From: Rhodospirillaceae bacterium
GTDB taxonomy: Bacteria > Pseudomonadota > Alphaproteobacteria > Rhodospirillales > Magnetospirillaceae
Length of the DNA stretch: 12,280 nt
Assembly: GCA_013349735.1 (NCBI GenBank)
Contig: DUZC01000041.1
Location: 1 to 12,280, forward strand
Reading direction: 5' to 3'
Shown here: positions 4,970 to 12,280 of the stretch, in pieces
Layout: each line of letters begins with the position of its first letter
Numbering within the stretch: position 1 is the stretch's first letter
Notes under the pieces: model-generated
Told to the model about the DNA's origin: nothing
The model's database searches: none
Seen by the model: only the letters and a program-made list of their open reading frames with translations
Position numbers and translations under genes: made by a program

Positions 4970-6373
4970 ATGACTATCATCGAAAACAAAACATTCGACG
5001 AAATTGTCCTCGGACAGTCAGCCCATCTGGAACGAACCCTGACCAAGGATGATGTTTTGCTGTTCGGTGTTATGTCCGGCGACACCAACCCAACCCATTT
5101 CGAAGAGACCGAAGGCGAAAATCCAGCCCATCACGTCGTGGGCCATGGCATGTGGGGGGCATCGCTGCTCTCGGCCTTGTTGGGAAATGAGCTCCCAGGT
5201 CCAGGAACAATTTATAAATCACAAAATCTGGAGTTTTTGGCCTCCGTTACACTGGGCGATACCCTGACGGTGTCGATCACGGTCAAGACCAAGAATGCTG
5301 CCAACAAGGTCATTGGGTTTGATTGCCTGGCCGTCAACCAGACGGGGGCTAAAATATTTACCGGTGTTGCCGAGGTTGTCGCGCCGACTGTCAAATATCG
5401 GCATGAACGTCTGAATCTTCCGGAAATAAAGATGAGCCGCGGCCATCATGTCTTCGAGGATCTGATTGATCGGTGTAGCGCCCTGGAACCGGTCTCTATG
5501 GCCGTATGCCATCCCTGCGACGAGGTCTCTCTGCGCGGCCCCGTCGAGGCGGCGGAACGAGGCCTGATCGACCCCGTCCTGGTGGGACCGAAAAACAAAA
5601 TCGAAAAGGTCGCCAAAGATAATGGCCTCGATATTTCCCGTTACCGCATTGTCGATGTTGAACATAGCCACGACTCAGCGGTCCGCGCGGTGGCGCTTTG
5701 CCGCTCGGGTGAAACCGAAGGCTTGATGAAGGGCAGCCTGCATACCGATGAAATGATGCATGAAGTGGCTGCCCGCGACACCGGCCTTCGCACCAGCCGT
5801 CGTATCAGCCATGTCTTTCTCATGGATGTTCCCAGCTATCCGCGCATGCTGATGATCACCGACGCGGCCATCAACATCTACCCGACCTTGGAAGACAAAG
5901 CCGATATCCTGCAAAATGCCATTGATCTAGCCCTGGTCCTGGATATCGCACAGCCCAAAGTGGCCATCCTGTCTGCGGTTGAGACCGTTTACCCCAAGAT
6001 CGCCTCGACCATTGAAGCCGCCGCTTTGTGCAAAATGGCCGATCGCGGGCAAATCAAAGGGGGCATATTGGACGGCCCTCTTGCCTTCGATAATGCGATC
6101 AATGAGGAAGCCGCGCTGATCAAAAAGATCGTTTCCCCCGTCGCAGGAAAAGCCGACATCCTATTGGTTCCAGATCTCGAGGCCGGCAATATGCTGGCTA
6201 AACAGTTGGCCTATTTGGCCGACGCCGATGCCGCCGGAATCGTCCTCGGCGCCCGTGTACCGATCGTTCTGACCAGCCGGGCTGACAGCGCCAAAGCAAG
6301 ACTGGCCTCCTGCGCGGTCGCTGTGCTCTTTGCCCGGCGGCGCAAAACAGCCCTGAACCTTGCTGCAGAATAG
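4970..6373 (+). CDS. Bifunctional MaoC-like enoyl-CoA hydratase / phosphate acyltransferase
   Basis: A 467-residue cytosolic fusion. The N-terminal part (about 1-145) is a MaoC/hotdog hydratase with the (R)-specific enoyl-CoA hydratase motif SGDTNPTH (36-43), catalytic D38 and H43, and VVGHGMWGASLLS (56-68). The C-terminal part (about 160-465) is a phosphate acetyl/butyryltransferase with LMKGSLHTDEMM (252-263), ILDGPLAFDNA (366-376), VPDLEAGNMLAKQL (400-413) and the end motif GARVPIVLTSRADS (427-440). It should hydrate short trans-2-enoyl-CoAs to (R)-3-hydroxyacyl-CoAs and convert an acyl-CoA plus phosphate to acyl-phosphate plus CoA. The ATG at 4970 has AAAGGA 7 nt upstream. The kinase gene follows 11 nt later, forming an acyl-CoA-to-ATP module. 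This fusion is a known alphaproteobacterial architecture. Whether acetyl-, propionyl- or butyryl-CoA is preferred cannot be read from sequence. A link to polyhydroxyalkanoate metabolism through the (R)-hydratase is possible but inferred. Confidence 0.92.
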   Translation: MTIIENKTFDEIVLGQSAHLERTLTKDDVLLFGVMSGDTNPTHFEETEGENPAHHVVGHGMWGASLLSALLGNELPGPGTIYKSQNLEFLASVTLGDTLTVSITVKTKNAANKVIGFDCLAVNQTGAKIFTGVAEVVAPTVKYRHERLNLPEIKMSRGHHVFEDLIDRCSALEPVSMAVCHPCDEVSLRGPVEAAERGLIDPVLVGPKNKIEKVAKDNGLDISRYRIVDVEHSHDSAVRAVALCRSGETEGLMKGSLHTDEMMHEVAARDTGLRTSRRISHVFLMDVPSYPRMLMITDAAINIYPTLEDKADILQNAIDLALVLDIAQPKVAILSAVETVYPKIASTIEAAALCKMADRGQIKGGILDGPLAFDNAINEEAALIKKIVSPVAGKADILLVPDLEAGNMLAKQLAYLADADAAGIVLGARVPIVLTSRADSAKARLASCAVAVLFARRRKTALNLAAE

Positions 6374-6384
6374 GAGAACCGCCC

Positions 6385-7566
6385 GTGAGTGACGGTATTC
6401 TGGTCATCAATGCTGGATCCTCGAGCATTAAGTTTTCTCTTTATGTCGGCAAGAAAGACGGCAGCTTGCAGCTGTCGTCGAAAGGGCTGGTTGAAGGAAT
6501 TGGCGTCGCGCCTTCTTTTCAAGCCAAGGGCCCGGATGGCAGCCCGCTTGCCGAAAAACAATGGGGCAAGGAGGTCGACCGGACGGCCTTGCTTGGTCAT
6601 TTGCTGGAATGGATCGAGGTTCATCTTGGGGATGTCGAACTGAAGGCGGCCGGGCATCGGGTTGTCCATGGCGGACGTCTTTATTCTGCGCCAATGCGGG
6701 TTGATGACGCGGTATTCAAGGAACTGCAGAAGCTGATTCCCTTGGCCCCCTTGCATCAACCCCACAATCTGGCGGCCATTGAAGCCATCACCAAACTTCA
6801 TCCCAAATTGCCACAAGTGGCTTGCTTCGATACGGCCTTCCATCGCAGCCATGATAAATTGGCCTCGGGCTTTGCGCTGCCGCGCTTTCTTCTCGATGAA
6901 GGCGTCCAGCGCTACGGATTTCACGGCTTATCTTATGAATATATTGCCAAGCGGCTGCGCCAACTGGCTCCCGAGGTAGCGCGCGGGCGGGTCGTGGTCT
7001 GTCACCTGGGCAGCGGCGCCAGCATGTGCGCCATCGCCAATGGCGTAAGCGTTGCCAGCAGCATGGGGTTCACAGCCCTGGACGGGCTGCCGATGGGAAC
7101 CCGCCCCGGTCAACTGGACCCTGGAGTGGTTCTTTACCTGCTCCAGGAAAAAAATATGACCGCCAAAGAGATCGAGACCCTTCTCTATCAAAAGTCCGGC
7201 CTGCTGGGGATATCCGGAATCAGCAATGATATGCGGGTGCTGATGGAAAGTCAGGATCCGCATGCCCGCGAAGCGGTGGATTATTTCGTCTATCGCATTG
7301 GCCGGGAGCTGGGGTCTTTGGCGGCCGCCCTGGGGGGGCTTGATGCGGTGGTCTTTACGGCTGGCATCGGCGAACGCTCGGCCGAGATCCGCGCCGCGGT
7401 GATCCGCCAGGCTGCGTGGCTTGGGCTGGCGCTTGATGAAGCGGCCAATCACACCGGCGAAGGTCGAATTTCTTCGGCCGAGGCAAGCTGTTCGGCCTGG
7501 GTTATTCCAACCGACGAGGAATTGATGATCGCCACGCACAGCCTGGAGGTCTTAGGCAAAGTTTAA
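6385..7566 (+). CDS. ackA: Acetate kinase (acetate/propionate-type acyl kinase)
   Basis: A 393-residue member of the ASKHA fold that transfers phosphate between acyl-phosphate and ADP, yielding ATP and carboxylate, or runs in reverse to activate acetate. Diagnostic segments are NAGSSSIK (9-16), GHRVVHGG (90-97, R92), PLHQPHN (122-128), CFDTAFH (147-153, catalytic D149), YGFHG (177-181), CHLGSGAS (206-213), MGTRPGQLDPG (237-247, R240) and TAGIGE (325-330, E330). The MGTRPGQLDPG form differs from the MGTRSGDIDPG of classic AckA and marks a subfamily common in alphaproteobacteria. The start is GTG at 6385, supported by AGGAGA (6372-6377) 7 nt upstream and by the canonical N-terminus; the ribosome site overlaps the stop of the preceding MaoC-Pta gene. 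Together the two genes form a Pta-Ack-type pathway. Substrate preference (acetate, propionate, butyrate) is open; butyrate kinase is unlikely by motif. Confidence 0.94.
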   Translation: MSDGILVINAGSSSIKFSLYVGKKDGSLQLSSKGLVEGIGVAPSFQAKGPDGSPLAEKQWGKEVDRTALLGHLLEWIEVHLGDVELKAAGHRVVHGGRLYSAPMRVDDAVFKELQKLIPLAPLHQPHNLAAIEAITKLHPKLPQVACFDTAFHRSHDKLASGFALPRFLLDEGVQRYGFHGLSYEYIAKRLRQLAPEVARGRVVVCHLGSGASMCAIANGVSVASSMGFTALDGLPMGTRPGQLDPGVVLYLLQEKNMTAKEIETLLYQKSGLLGISGISNDMRVLMESQDPHAREAVDYFVYRIGRELGSLAAALGGLDAVVFTAGIGERSAEIRAAVIRQAAWLGLALDEAANHTGEGRISSAEASCSAWVIPTDEELMIATHSLEVLGKV

Positions 7567-7579
7567 AACCTTTTTTGCT

Positions 7580-7795
7580 TCAGCGCATTGCGATGTGGCG
7601 AAGAAGAAAAATAACCGCCAACACAACAACAGCCAGCGCCTGGACCCCAACCCGCAGAGTCATCAATCGGTTGGACCAGCGCTGGTTGAAACGACCTCCC
7701 CGAACGAAGACCACCACGCCTACCGCCAGAATTACCAGCAAAGTCGCCAGAGTTATCGTCAGAACGCTGGATAAAAAGGTCATCATCACATTCAT
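7580..7795 (-). CDS. HIG1-domain twin-transmembrane protein
   Basis: A 71-residue membrane protein of the HIG1-domain family (twin-transmembrane proteins of alphaproteobacteria, relatives of mitochondrial Rcf1/HIGD1, which associate with cytochrome c oxidase). The first helix spans about 9-31 and the second about 50-66. The joining loop RGGRFNQRWSNRLMTLRVGVQA (32-53) carries the family signature: RGG, N-x-x-WSNRLM, then R-V-x-x-Q. The ATG at 7795 has no convincing ribosome site, and Met codons at positions 4 and 5 are alternatives. The gene is convergent with ackA (13 nt between stops) and divergent from the liv operon, so it should have its own promoter in 7796-7897. A role in respiratory-complex stability is family inference. 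Confidence 0.8.
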   Translation of the reverse strand: MNVMMTFLSSVLTITLATLLVILAVGVVVFVRGGRFNQRWSNRLMTLRVGVQALAVVVLAVIFLLRHIAMR

Positions 7796-7843
7796 TAAGC
7801 GACTGAACTCGTTGCCAGAGACGATAGTTCATTTCGATGAAGC

Positions 7844-7871
7844 TTGACAGGTCAGTCTGATGGGGTACGGT
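7844..7871 (+). promoter_or_regulatory. Candidate promoter of the liv operon
   Basis: A perfect TTGACA (7844-7849) is followed 16 nt later by TACGGT (7866-7871), a weak -10 matching three consensus bases. Transcription would start near 7878, about 20 nt before the livH ATG, leaving room for the ribosome site. The strong -35 with a poor -10 would suit an activator-dependent promoter. Confidence 0.35.
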
Positions 7872-7897
7872 CCTTTGAAAATTCAGGGCGGCTGCGA

Positions 7898-8815
<918 letters not shown>

Positions 8816-8821
8816 GGCCCA

Positions 8822-10114
8822 ATGCGGGACCTGCGCCTGACCACCGCGTTCCGCGATGCCACCGCCGCCGCCCTTTTAGCCGCTCTGCTGGCCTTGCCTA
8901 TGCTTGGTTTTCAATTGACCGGCACCGCACAGGGGCTAACCCTTGACACCCGCTTTCCATGGGTTGGCTATGCGGCCCTGACTGTTTTCTGCGGTCGTCT
9001 GGCCCTGTCTTTGGCGGGTCAAATTCTTGCCCCGCTGTTCAAAGCCAAACTGTCATTGCCATTTTTATTGGCGGCGCCCCCGGGGCGACTTCGCAACATC
9101 GCCGGCTGGACCATGGTCGTCCTGGCCATCGGCCTGCCGCTGACCCCGTTCACCGACCGCAATCTCCTGGATAAAGCGACCTTATTGCTGATCTATGTGA
9201 TGCTGGGATGGGGGTTGAATATCGTTGTTGGCCTGGCCGGCTTGCTGGATCTTGGCTATGTGGCCTTTTATGCGGTTGGCGCCTACTCCTACGCCCTTTT
9301 ATCGCAGAATTTTGGACTTAGCTTCTGGTTATGCCTGCCCTTTGCCGGCGCTTTGGCCGCCAGTTTCGGAATTTTGCTGGGCTTTCCGGTATTGCGGCTG
9401 CGCGGCGACTATCTGGCCATCGTTACCTTGGGTTTTGGCGAAATTGTTCGGGTTATTTTGCTGAACTGGCAAGATGTCACCAATGGTCCTGTAGGAATTT
9501 CCGGAATACAGAGGCCAAGTTTCTTTGGCCTGCCTTTTCTTGCCAGCCAACCCGGACACACCACTTTTCATGAATTCTTTGGCATCCCATTTTCAACGGA
9601 ACATCGTATTTATTTTCTATATTACTTGATATTGGCTTTGGCCTTGACCACCAATATTTTTACCCACCGCATCCGCCGCCTGCCTATCGGACGCGCCTGG
9701 GAAGCTCTGCGCGAGGACGAAACGGCCTGTCGCAGCCTGGGCATCGACCCCACCAAAACCAAATTATCGGCCTTTGCCCTGGGGGCGATGTTTGCAGGCT
9801 TTGCCGGTTCGTTCTTTGCAACCCGCCAGGGCTTTATTAGCCCGGAGAGTTTTACCTTTATCGAATCGGCGATCATCCTGGCAATTGTCGTTTTAGGCGG
9901 CATGGGCAGCCAGATTGGCATTGTGCTGGCCGCCATTTTGCTGGTTGGCCTGCCCGAATGGTTTCGGGAATTGCAGCAATATCGCATGCTGGCCTTTGGC
10001 GGGGCCATGGTGCTGATCATGTTATGGCGACCGCGGGGCCTGTTGGCCAACCGTGAGCCCACCTTGCGTCTGCCCCCCTTGGCCGCAGAAAATCCTGGGG
10101 AACGCCCGAAATGA
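8822..10114 (+). CDS. livM: Branched-chain amino acid ABC transporter permease LivM
   Basis: A 430-residue inner-membrane permease, partner of LivH. It is the long form: an N-terminal extension with hydrophobic segments (about 14-33, 48-72 and 93-110; the LivHM N-terminal domain, DUF3382) precedes the core. Core marks are GWGLNIVVGLAGLLDLGYVA (129-148), RGDYLAIVTLGFGEIVRVIL (194-213), NGPVGISGI (221-229), and the ATPase-docking loop PIGRAWEALREDETACRSLG (288-307). LGGMGSQIG (358-366) and LWRPRGLL (401-408) close the core. A short polar tail ends it. Length is close to the roughly 425 residues of E. coli LivM. The ATG at 8822 has AAGG just upstream, overlapping the end of livH. The TGA overlaps the livG ATG (ATGA), so translation of the ATPase is coupled. 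Confidence 0.93.
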   Translation: MRDLRLTTAFRDATAAALLAALLALPMLGFQLTGTAQGLTLDTRFPWVGYAALTVFCGRLALSLAGQILAPLFKAKLSLPFLLAAPPGRLRNIAGWTMVVLAIGLPLTPFTDRNLLDKATLLLIYVMLGWGLNIVVGLAGLLDLGYVAFYAVGAYSYALLSQNFGLSFWLCLPFAGALAASFGILLGFPVLRLRGDYLAIVTLGFGEIVRVILLNWQDVTNGPVGISGIQRPSFFGLPFLASQPGHTTFHEFFGIPFSTEHRIYFLYYLILALALTTNIFTHRIRRLPIGRAWEALREDETACRSLGIDPTKTKLSAFALGAMFAGFAGSFFATRQGFISPESFTFIESAIILAIVVLGGMGSQIGIVLAAILLVGLPEWFRELQQYRMLAFGGAMVLIMLWRPRGLLANREPTLRLPPLAAENPGERPK

Positions 10115-10926
10115 TGACCGACAGCCTGCTTTGCGTCGAACATCTTACCATGCGTTTTGGTGGTTTATCCGCGATCAACGACCTGTCCTTCCATGCCAAA
10201 AAAAACCAGATCACCGCCATCATCGGCCCAAATGGGGCCGGGAAAACCACGGTTTTCAATTGTTTGACCGGATTTTATAAGCCCAATGTCGGAAAAATCA
10301 GTTTGACCTCGCCCAGTGGCAGGATCTTTCTGCTTGAGCGCATGGAAGGGTTCCGTATTGCCAAAGAGGCAAGACTGGCCCGTACCTTCCAAAATATTCG
10401 CCTTTTCACCGGCATGAGTGTTTTAGAGAACCTTATGGTTGCCCAGCATAACCTGCTGATGCGGGCCTCGCTCTATAGTCTGGCCGGACTTTTTGGCAGT
10501 TCCTCTTTTCGCAGGGCAGAACAGAGGGCTCTGGAACTGGCACGCTACTGGCTGAACAAAATTGGCCTTTTGGACTATGCCGACCAGCCCGCTGGCAGTT
10601 TGCCTTATGGGTCGCAACGTCGGCTGGAAATCGCCCGCGCCATGTGTACCGACCCGGTGCTGTTATGCCTTGATGAACCGGCGGCCGGGCTTAATCCAAA
10701 AGAATCCTATGACCTCAATGGCCTGTTGCTGGATATCCGCAGCGAGTTTCAGATCGGAATATTGCTCATCGAGCATGACATGAGCGTTGTCATGAACATA
10801 TCGGACCATGTCGTCGTCCTTGACCATGGCGCGCGCATTGCCGAAGGTTCGCCAACCGCCGTTCAGGCAGACCCAGCCGTGATCCATGCCTATCTTGGCA
10901 CCGCGCCTGAGGAGCCGACATGCTGA
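10111..10926 (+). CDS. livG: Branched-chain amino acid ABC transporter ATP-binding protein LivG
   Basis: A 271-residue ATPase that drives the LivHM permease at the cytoplasmic face. Walker A is GPNGAGKTT (39-47), the Q-loop is RTFQNIRLF (91-99, Q94), the signature is LPYGSQRRLEIARA (164-177), Walker B is LLCLDEP (184-190) and the H-loop is IEHDM (220-224, H222). The signature reads PYGSQ in place of LSGGQ, as usual in LivG (PYGQQ in E. coli). A segment at 60-90 (GKISLTSPSGRIFLLERMEG) is somewhat longer than in E. coli, which I regard as common in alphaproteobacterial LivG. Two tandem ATGs (10111 and 10114) are possible starts; the first overlaps the livM stop and follows GGGGAA. The C-terminal domain after 235 is the BCAA-transporter-specific end with AYLG (260-263). 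It overlaps livF by 7 nt. Confidence 0.94.
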   Translation: MMTDSLLCVEHLTMRFGGLSAINDLSFHAKKNQITAIIGPNGAGKTTVFNCLTGFYKPNVGKISLTSPSGRIFLLERMEGFRIAKEARLARTFQNIRLFTGMSVLENLMVAQHNLLMRASLYSLAGLFGSSSFRRAEQRALELARYWLNKIGLLDYADQPAGSLPYGSQRRLEIARAMCTDPVLLCLDEPAAGLNPKESYDLNGLLLDIRSEFQIGILLIEHDMSVVMNISDHVVVLDHGARIAEGSPTAVQADPAVIHAYLGTAPEEPTC

Positions 10927-11657
10927 AGATCCGCGGACTTTGCGCCGGCTATGGGCGGATCCAGGCGCTGCACGGCATTGACCTGGATATTCATGCCGGG
11001 GAAATTGTTACCCTGATTGGCGCCAACGGTGCCGGAAAAACCACCAGCCTGATGACCATTTGTGGTCGCCCGCGCGCATCGCAAGGCAGCATCCAGTTTG
11101 AGGGAGAAGAAATTTCTGCTCTGCCGACATTCCAGATCGTTCGACGCGGGATCGCGCATGCCCCGGAGGGCCGGCGGATATTCCCCCGCATGTCGGTTCT
11201 GGAAAATTTACAGATGGGCGCCGTGACGGCCGAACCGCGCCATTTCGATGATGATCTTGAGCGTGTCCTGACAATTTTCCCCCGGCTCGGCGAGAGGCTT
11301 GCGCAAAGAGGCGGAACCTTGTCGGGTGGCGAACAACAAATGCTGGCCATAGCGCGCGCCTTGATGGGGCGCCCCCGCCTTTTGCTGTTGGACGAGCCGT
11401 CCCTTGGGCTGGCACCGTTGGTCGTGCAGCAGATCTTTAAGATTATCGGTGACATTAACCGCGAGCAGGCCGTTACCGTCTTTCTTGTCGAACAAAACGC
11501 TTTTTTGGCTTTGCGCCTGGCACACCGAGCCTATGTTATGGTCAATGGTCGGATCACCATGCAAGGGGAAGGAGCCGTCCTTTTGGCAGACCCGGCCATT
11601 CGGGCCGCCTATCTGGAAGGCGGCAGAACAACCCAGGATGAAGGGGCCGGCGCATGA
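10920..11657 (+). CDS. livF: Branched-chain amino acid ABC transporter ATP-binding protein LivF
   Basis: A 245-residue second ATPase of the transporter, forming a heterodimer with LivG. Walker A is GANGAGKTT (34-42), the signature is LSGGEQQMLAIARALM (134-149) and Walker B is LLLLDEPSLGLAP (154-166). Two deviations from generic ABC ATPases are typical of LivF: the Q-loop position is occupied within APEGRRIFPRM (81-91), and the switch histidine is replaced in LVEQNA (189-194). The other marks are AGYGRIQALHGI (9-20) and YVMVNGRI (205-212). The ATG at 10920 lies within the end of livG, a 7-nt overlap, and its own stop overlaps the following ATG as ATGA. Both overlaps imply coupled translation and fixed stoichiometry of the two ATPases. 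Confidence 0.94.
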   Translation: MLKIRGLCAGYGRIQALHGIDLDIHAGEIVTLIGANGAGKTTSLMTICGRPRASQGSIQFEGEEISALPTFQIVRRGIAHAPEGRRIFPRMSVLENLQMGAVTAEPRHFDDDLERVLTIFPRLGERLAQRGGTLSGGEQQMLAIARALMGRPRLLLLDEPSLGLAPLVVQQIFKIIGDINREQAVTVFLVEQNAFLALRLAHRAYVMVNGRITMQGEGAVLLADPAIRAAYLEGGRTTQDEGAGA

Positions 11658-12019
11658 TGGCATGGGCAGCTTGCTTCGAAACTACGCCGCTGGTTTTTGC
11701 CGGCTTAACGCTACTGTTCATGGGCAGTTGCGCCTTTATGAGCGGTCAGGCCCTGGCCCTGACCTGGCGCCCGGCCTGGCATGCCATTCCCTATAGTCTG
11801 TTGCTGGGGCTGGCGGACCGATTTCTGGCTTACGCCCTCTTCCACCAAAGATTGACCGCACCGGCAGGGTTTCTGCTGAGTTCCTTTATCCTGATGGGCA
11901 TGGCTTTCTTGGCCTTTCGTCTGACCAGAGCCCGCCAGATGGTGACCCAATATCCCTGGCTTTATCGCCGCAAGGGGCTACTGAGCTGGTCGGCCATCGA
12001 TCAAAGCGGCATAAGCTAA
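11654..12019 (+). CDS. DUF6867 family small membrane protein of the liv operon
   Basis: A 121-residue integral membrane protein with three hydrophobic helices, about 12-32, 44-64 and 70-90. The conserved-looking parts are GQALALTWRP (31-40) and the cytoplasmic-side RLTRARQMVTQYPWLYRRKG (89-108). I recognise the latter from DUF6867 proteins encoded between livF and the binding-protein gene in many alphaproteobacteria. The ATG at 11654 overlaps the livF stop (ATGA), so it is translated with the transporter; a tandem ATG at 11657 is an alternative. No enzymatic motif is present. Position and coupling suggest an accessory subunit or assembly factor for the LivHMGF complex, but no function is established that I know of. 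Confidence 0.82.
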   Translation: MMAWAACFETTPLVFAGLTLLFMGSCAFMSGQALALTWRPAWHAIPYSLLLGLADRFLAYALFHQRLTAPAGFLLSSFILMGMAFLAFRLTRARQMVTQYPWLYRRKGLLSWSAIDQSGIS

Positions 12020-12021
12020 GC

Positions 12022-12049
12022 TTTACAGCCCAGCCTGGCCTGCTACACT
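12022..12049 (+). promoter_or_regulatory. Likely internal promoter for the binding-protein gene
   Basis: TTTACA (12022-12027, 5 of 6 consensus) and TACACT (12044-12049, 4 of 6) are spaced 16 nt, and the -10 is preceded by TGC, forming an extended -10. Transcription would start near 12056, giving a leader of about 30 nt with GGGGAG (12070-12075) as ribosome site. It begins right after the DUF6867 stop, fitting separate high-level expression of the periplasmic component. Confidence 0.5.
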
Positions 12050-12085
12050 TTTGTTCATTGATGGGCTTTGGGGAGTTTTACTTTC

Positions 12086-12280
12086 ATGAACAAAATCAGC
12101 AGTCTCGCTTTGGCGGCAACCGCAACTCTGGTCATTTCGGCAACGGCGGCCAGGGCCGAAATAACAATTGCGGTGGCCGGACCGCTTACCGGATCAGAGG
12201 CGGTTTTCGGCGAGCAGTTCAAGCGCGGGGCTGAACGGGCGGTCGCCGACATTAACGCCAAGGGCGGTGTGCTGGGTCAG
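12086..12280 (+). CDS. Branched-chain amino acid ABC transporter substrate-binding protein (partial, 3' end outside window)
   Basis: The first 65 residues of a LivJ/LivK-type periplasmic binding protein; the gene continues past the window edge. A signal peptide is clear: basic start (MNK), hydrophobic stretch (LALAATATLVISA) and a cleavage site ARA at 22-24. The mature protein begins with EITIAVAGPLTGSEAVFG (25-42), then FKRGAERAVADINAKGGVLG, the typical opening of type I periplasmic binding proteins for leucine, isoleucine and valine. The ATG at 12086 has GGGGAG 10 nt upstream. It closes the liv gene set and would deliver substrate to LivHM. Ligand specificity cannot be judged from this fragment. 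Confidence 0.92.
   Translation, partial: MNKISSLALAATATLVISATAARAEITIAVAGPLTGSEAVFGEQFKRGAERAVADINAKGGVLGQ

Noticed and set aside
7556..7583. GCAAA...TTTGC repeat with a T-run after ackA as an intrinsic terminator
   Set aside because: The stem is only 5 AT-rich base pairs around a long loop, and the T-run is inside the supposed stem rather than behind it.
7563..7847. Overlapping frames on both strands (about 90 residues each) at the HIG1 locus
   Set aside because: The HIG1-domain frame has a clear family signature and twin helices; the others are Arg/Thr- or Gly/Ser-rich shadows without hallmarks.
10060..10150. livG as a possible frameshifted or degenerate ATPase because the signature reads PYGSQ rather than LSGGQ
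   Set aside because: A Tyr-Gly-x-Gln signature is normal for LivG, and Walker A, Q-loop, Walker B and H-loop are all intact.

Overview
The window reads as a chromosomal segment of an alphaproteobacterium, most likely of the order Rhodospirillales. The basis is moderately high GC by eye, the alphaproteobacterial versions of Zur, HIG1-domain protein, MaoC-Pta and the DUF6867 protein behind livF, and the style of the undecaprenyl-diphosphatase. This placement is inferred from protein style, not from a search. No rRNA, tRNA, CRISPR array, insertion sequence or phage gene was seen. Coding density is high and the longest gap without a gene is about 250 bases.

Left part (1-3750): a Zur-type zinc-responsive regulator overlaps a ChaN-family (TIKI superfamily) exported protein that begins with TTG. 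Facing them is a two-gene minus-strand operon. It encodes a Panacea/SocA-domain protein (DUF4065, the domain of many antitoxins) and, 3 nt downstream, a two-helix membrane protein with a C-terminal coiled coil. This pair, preceded by a perfect 14-bp palindrome, is the best candidate for an undescribed system here. Two more minus-strand genes of unknown function follow: a Ser/Gly-rich protein with a conserved-looking C-terminus, and a small secreted Gly/Lys/Glu-rich protein.

Middle part (3800-7800): an undecaprenyl-diphosphate phosphatase (UppP/BacA family) with its own likely promoter. Then come a two-gene operon for a MaoC-hydratase/phosphate acyltransferase fusion and an acetate-type kinase, which together turn acyl-CoA into acyl-phosphate and then carboxylate plus ATP. 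A small HIG1-domain twin-transmembrane protein lies on the opposite strand.

Right part (7840-12280): a tightly packed branched-chain amino acid ABC transporter operon: livH, livM, livG, livF, a DUF6867 membrane protein and the start of the periplasmic binding protein, which runs off the window. Overlapping starts and stops link livM-livG, livG-livF and livF-DUF6867. The binding-protein gene has an additional likely promoter of its own, as expected for a component needed in excess over the permease.
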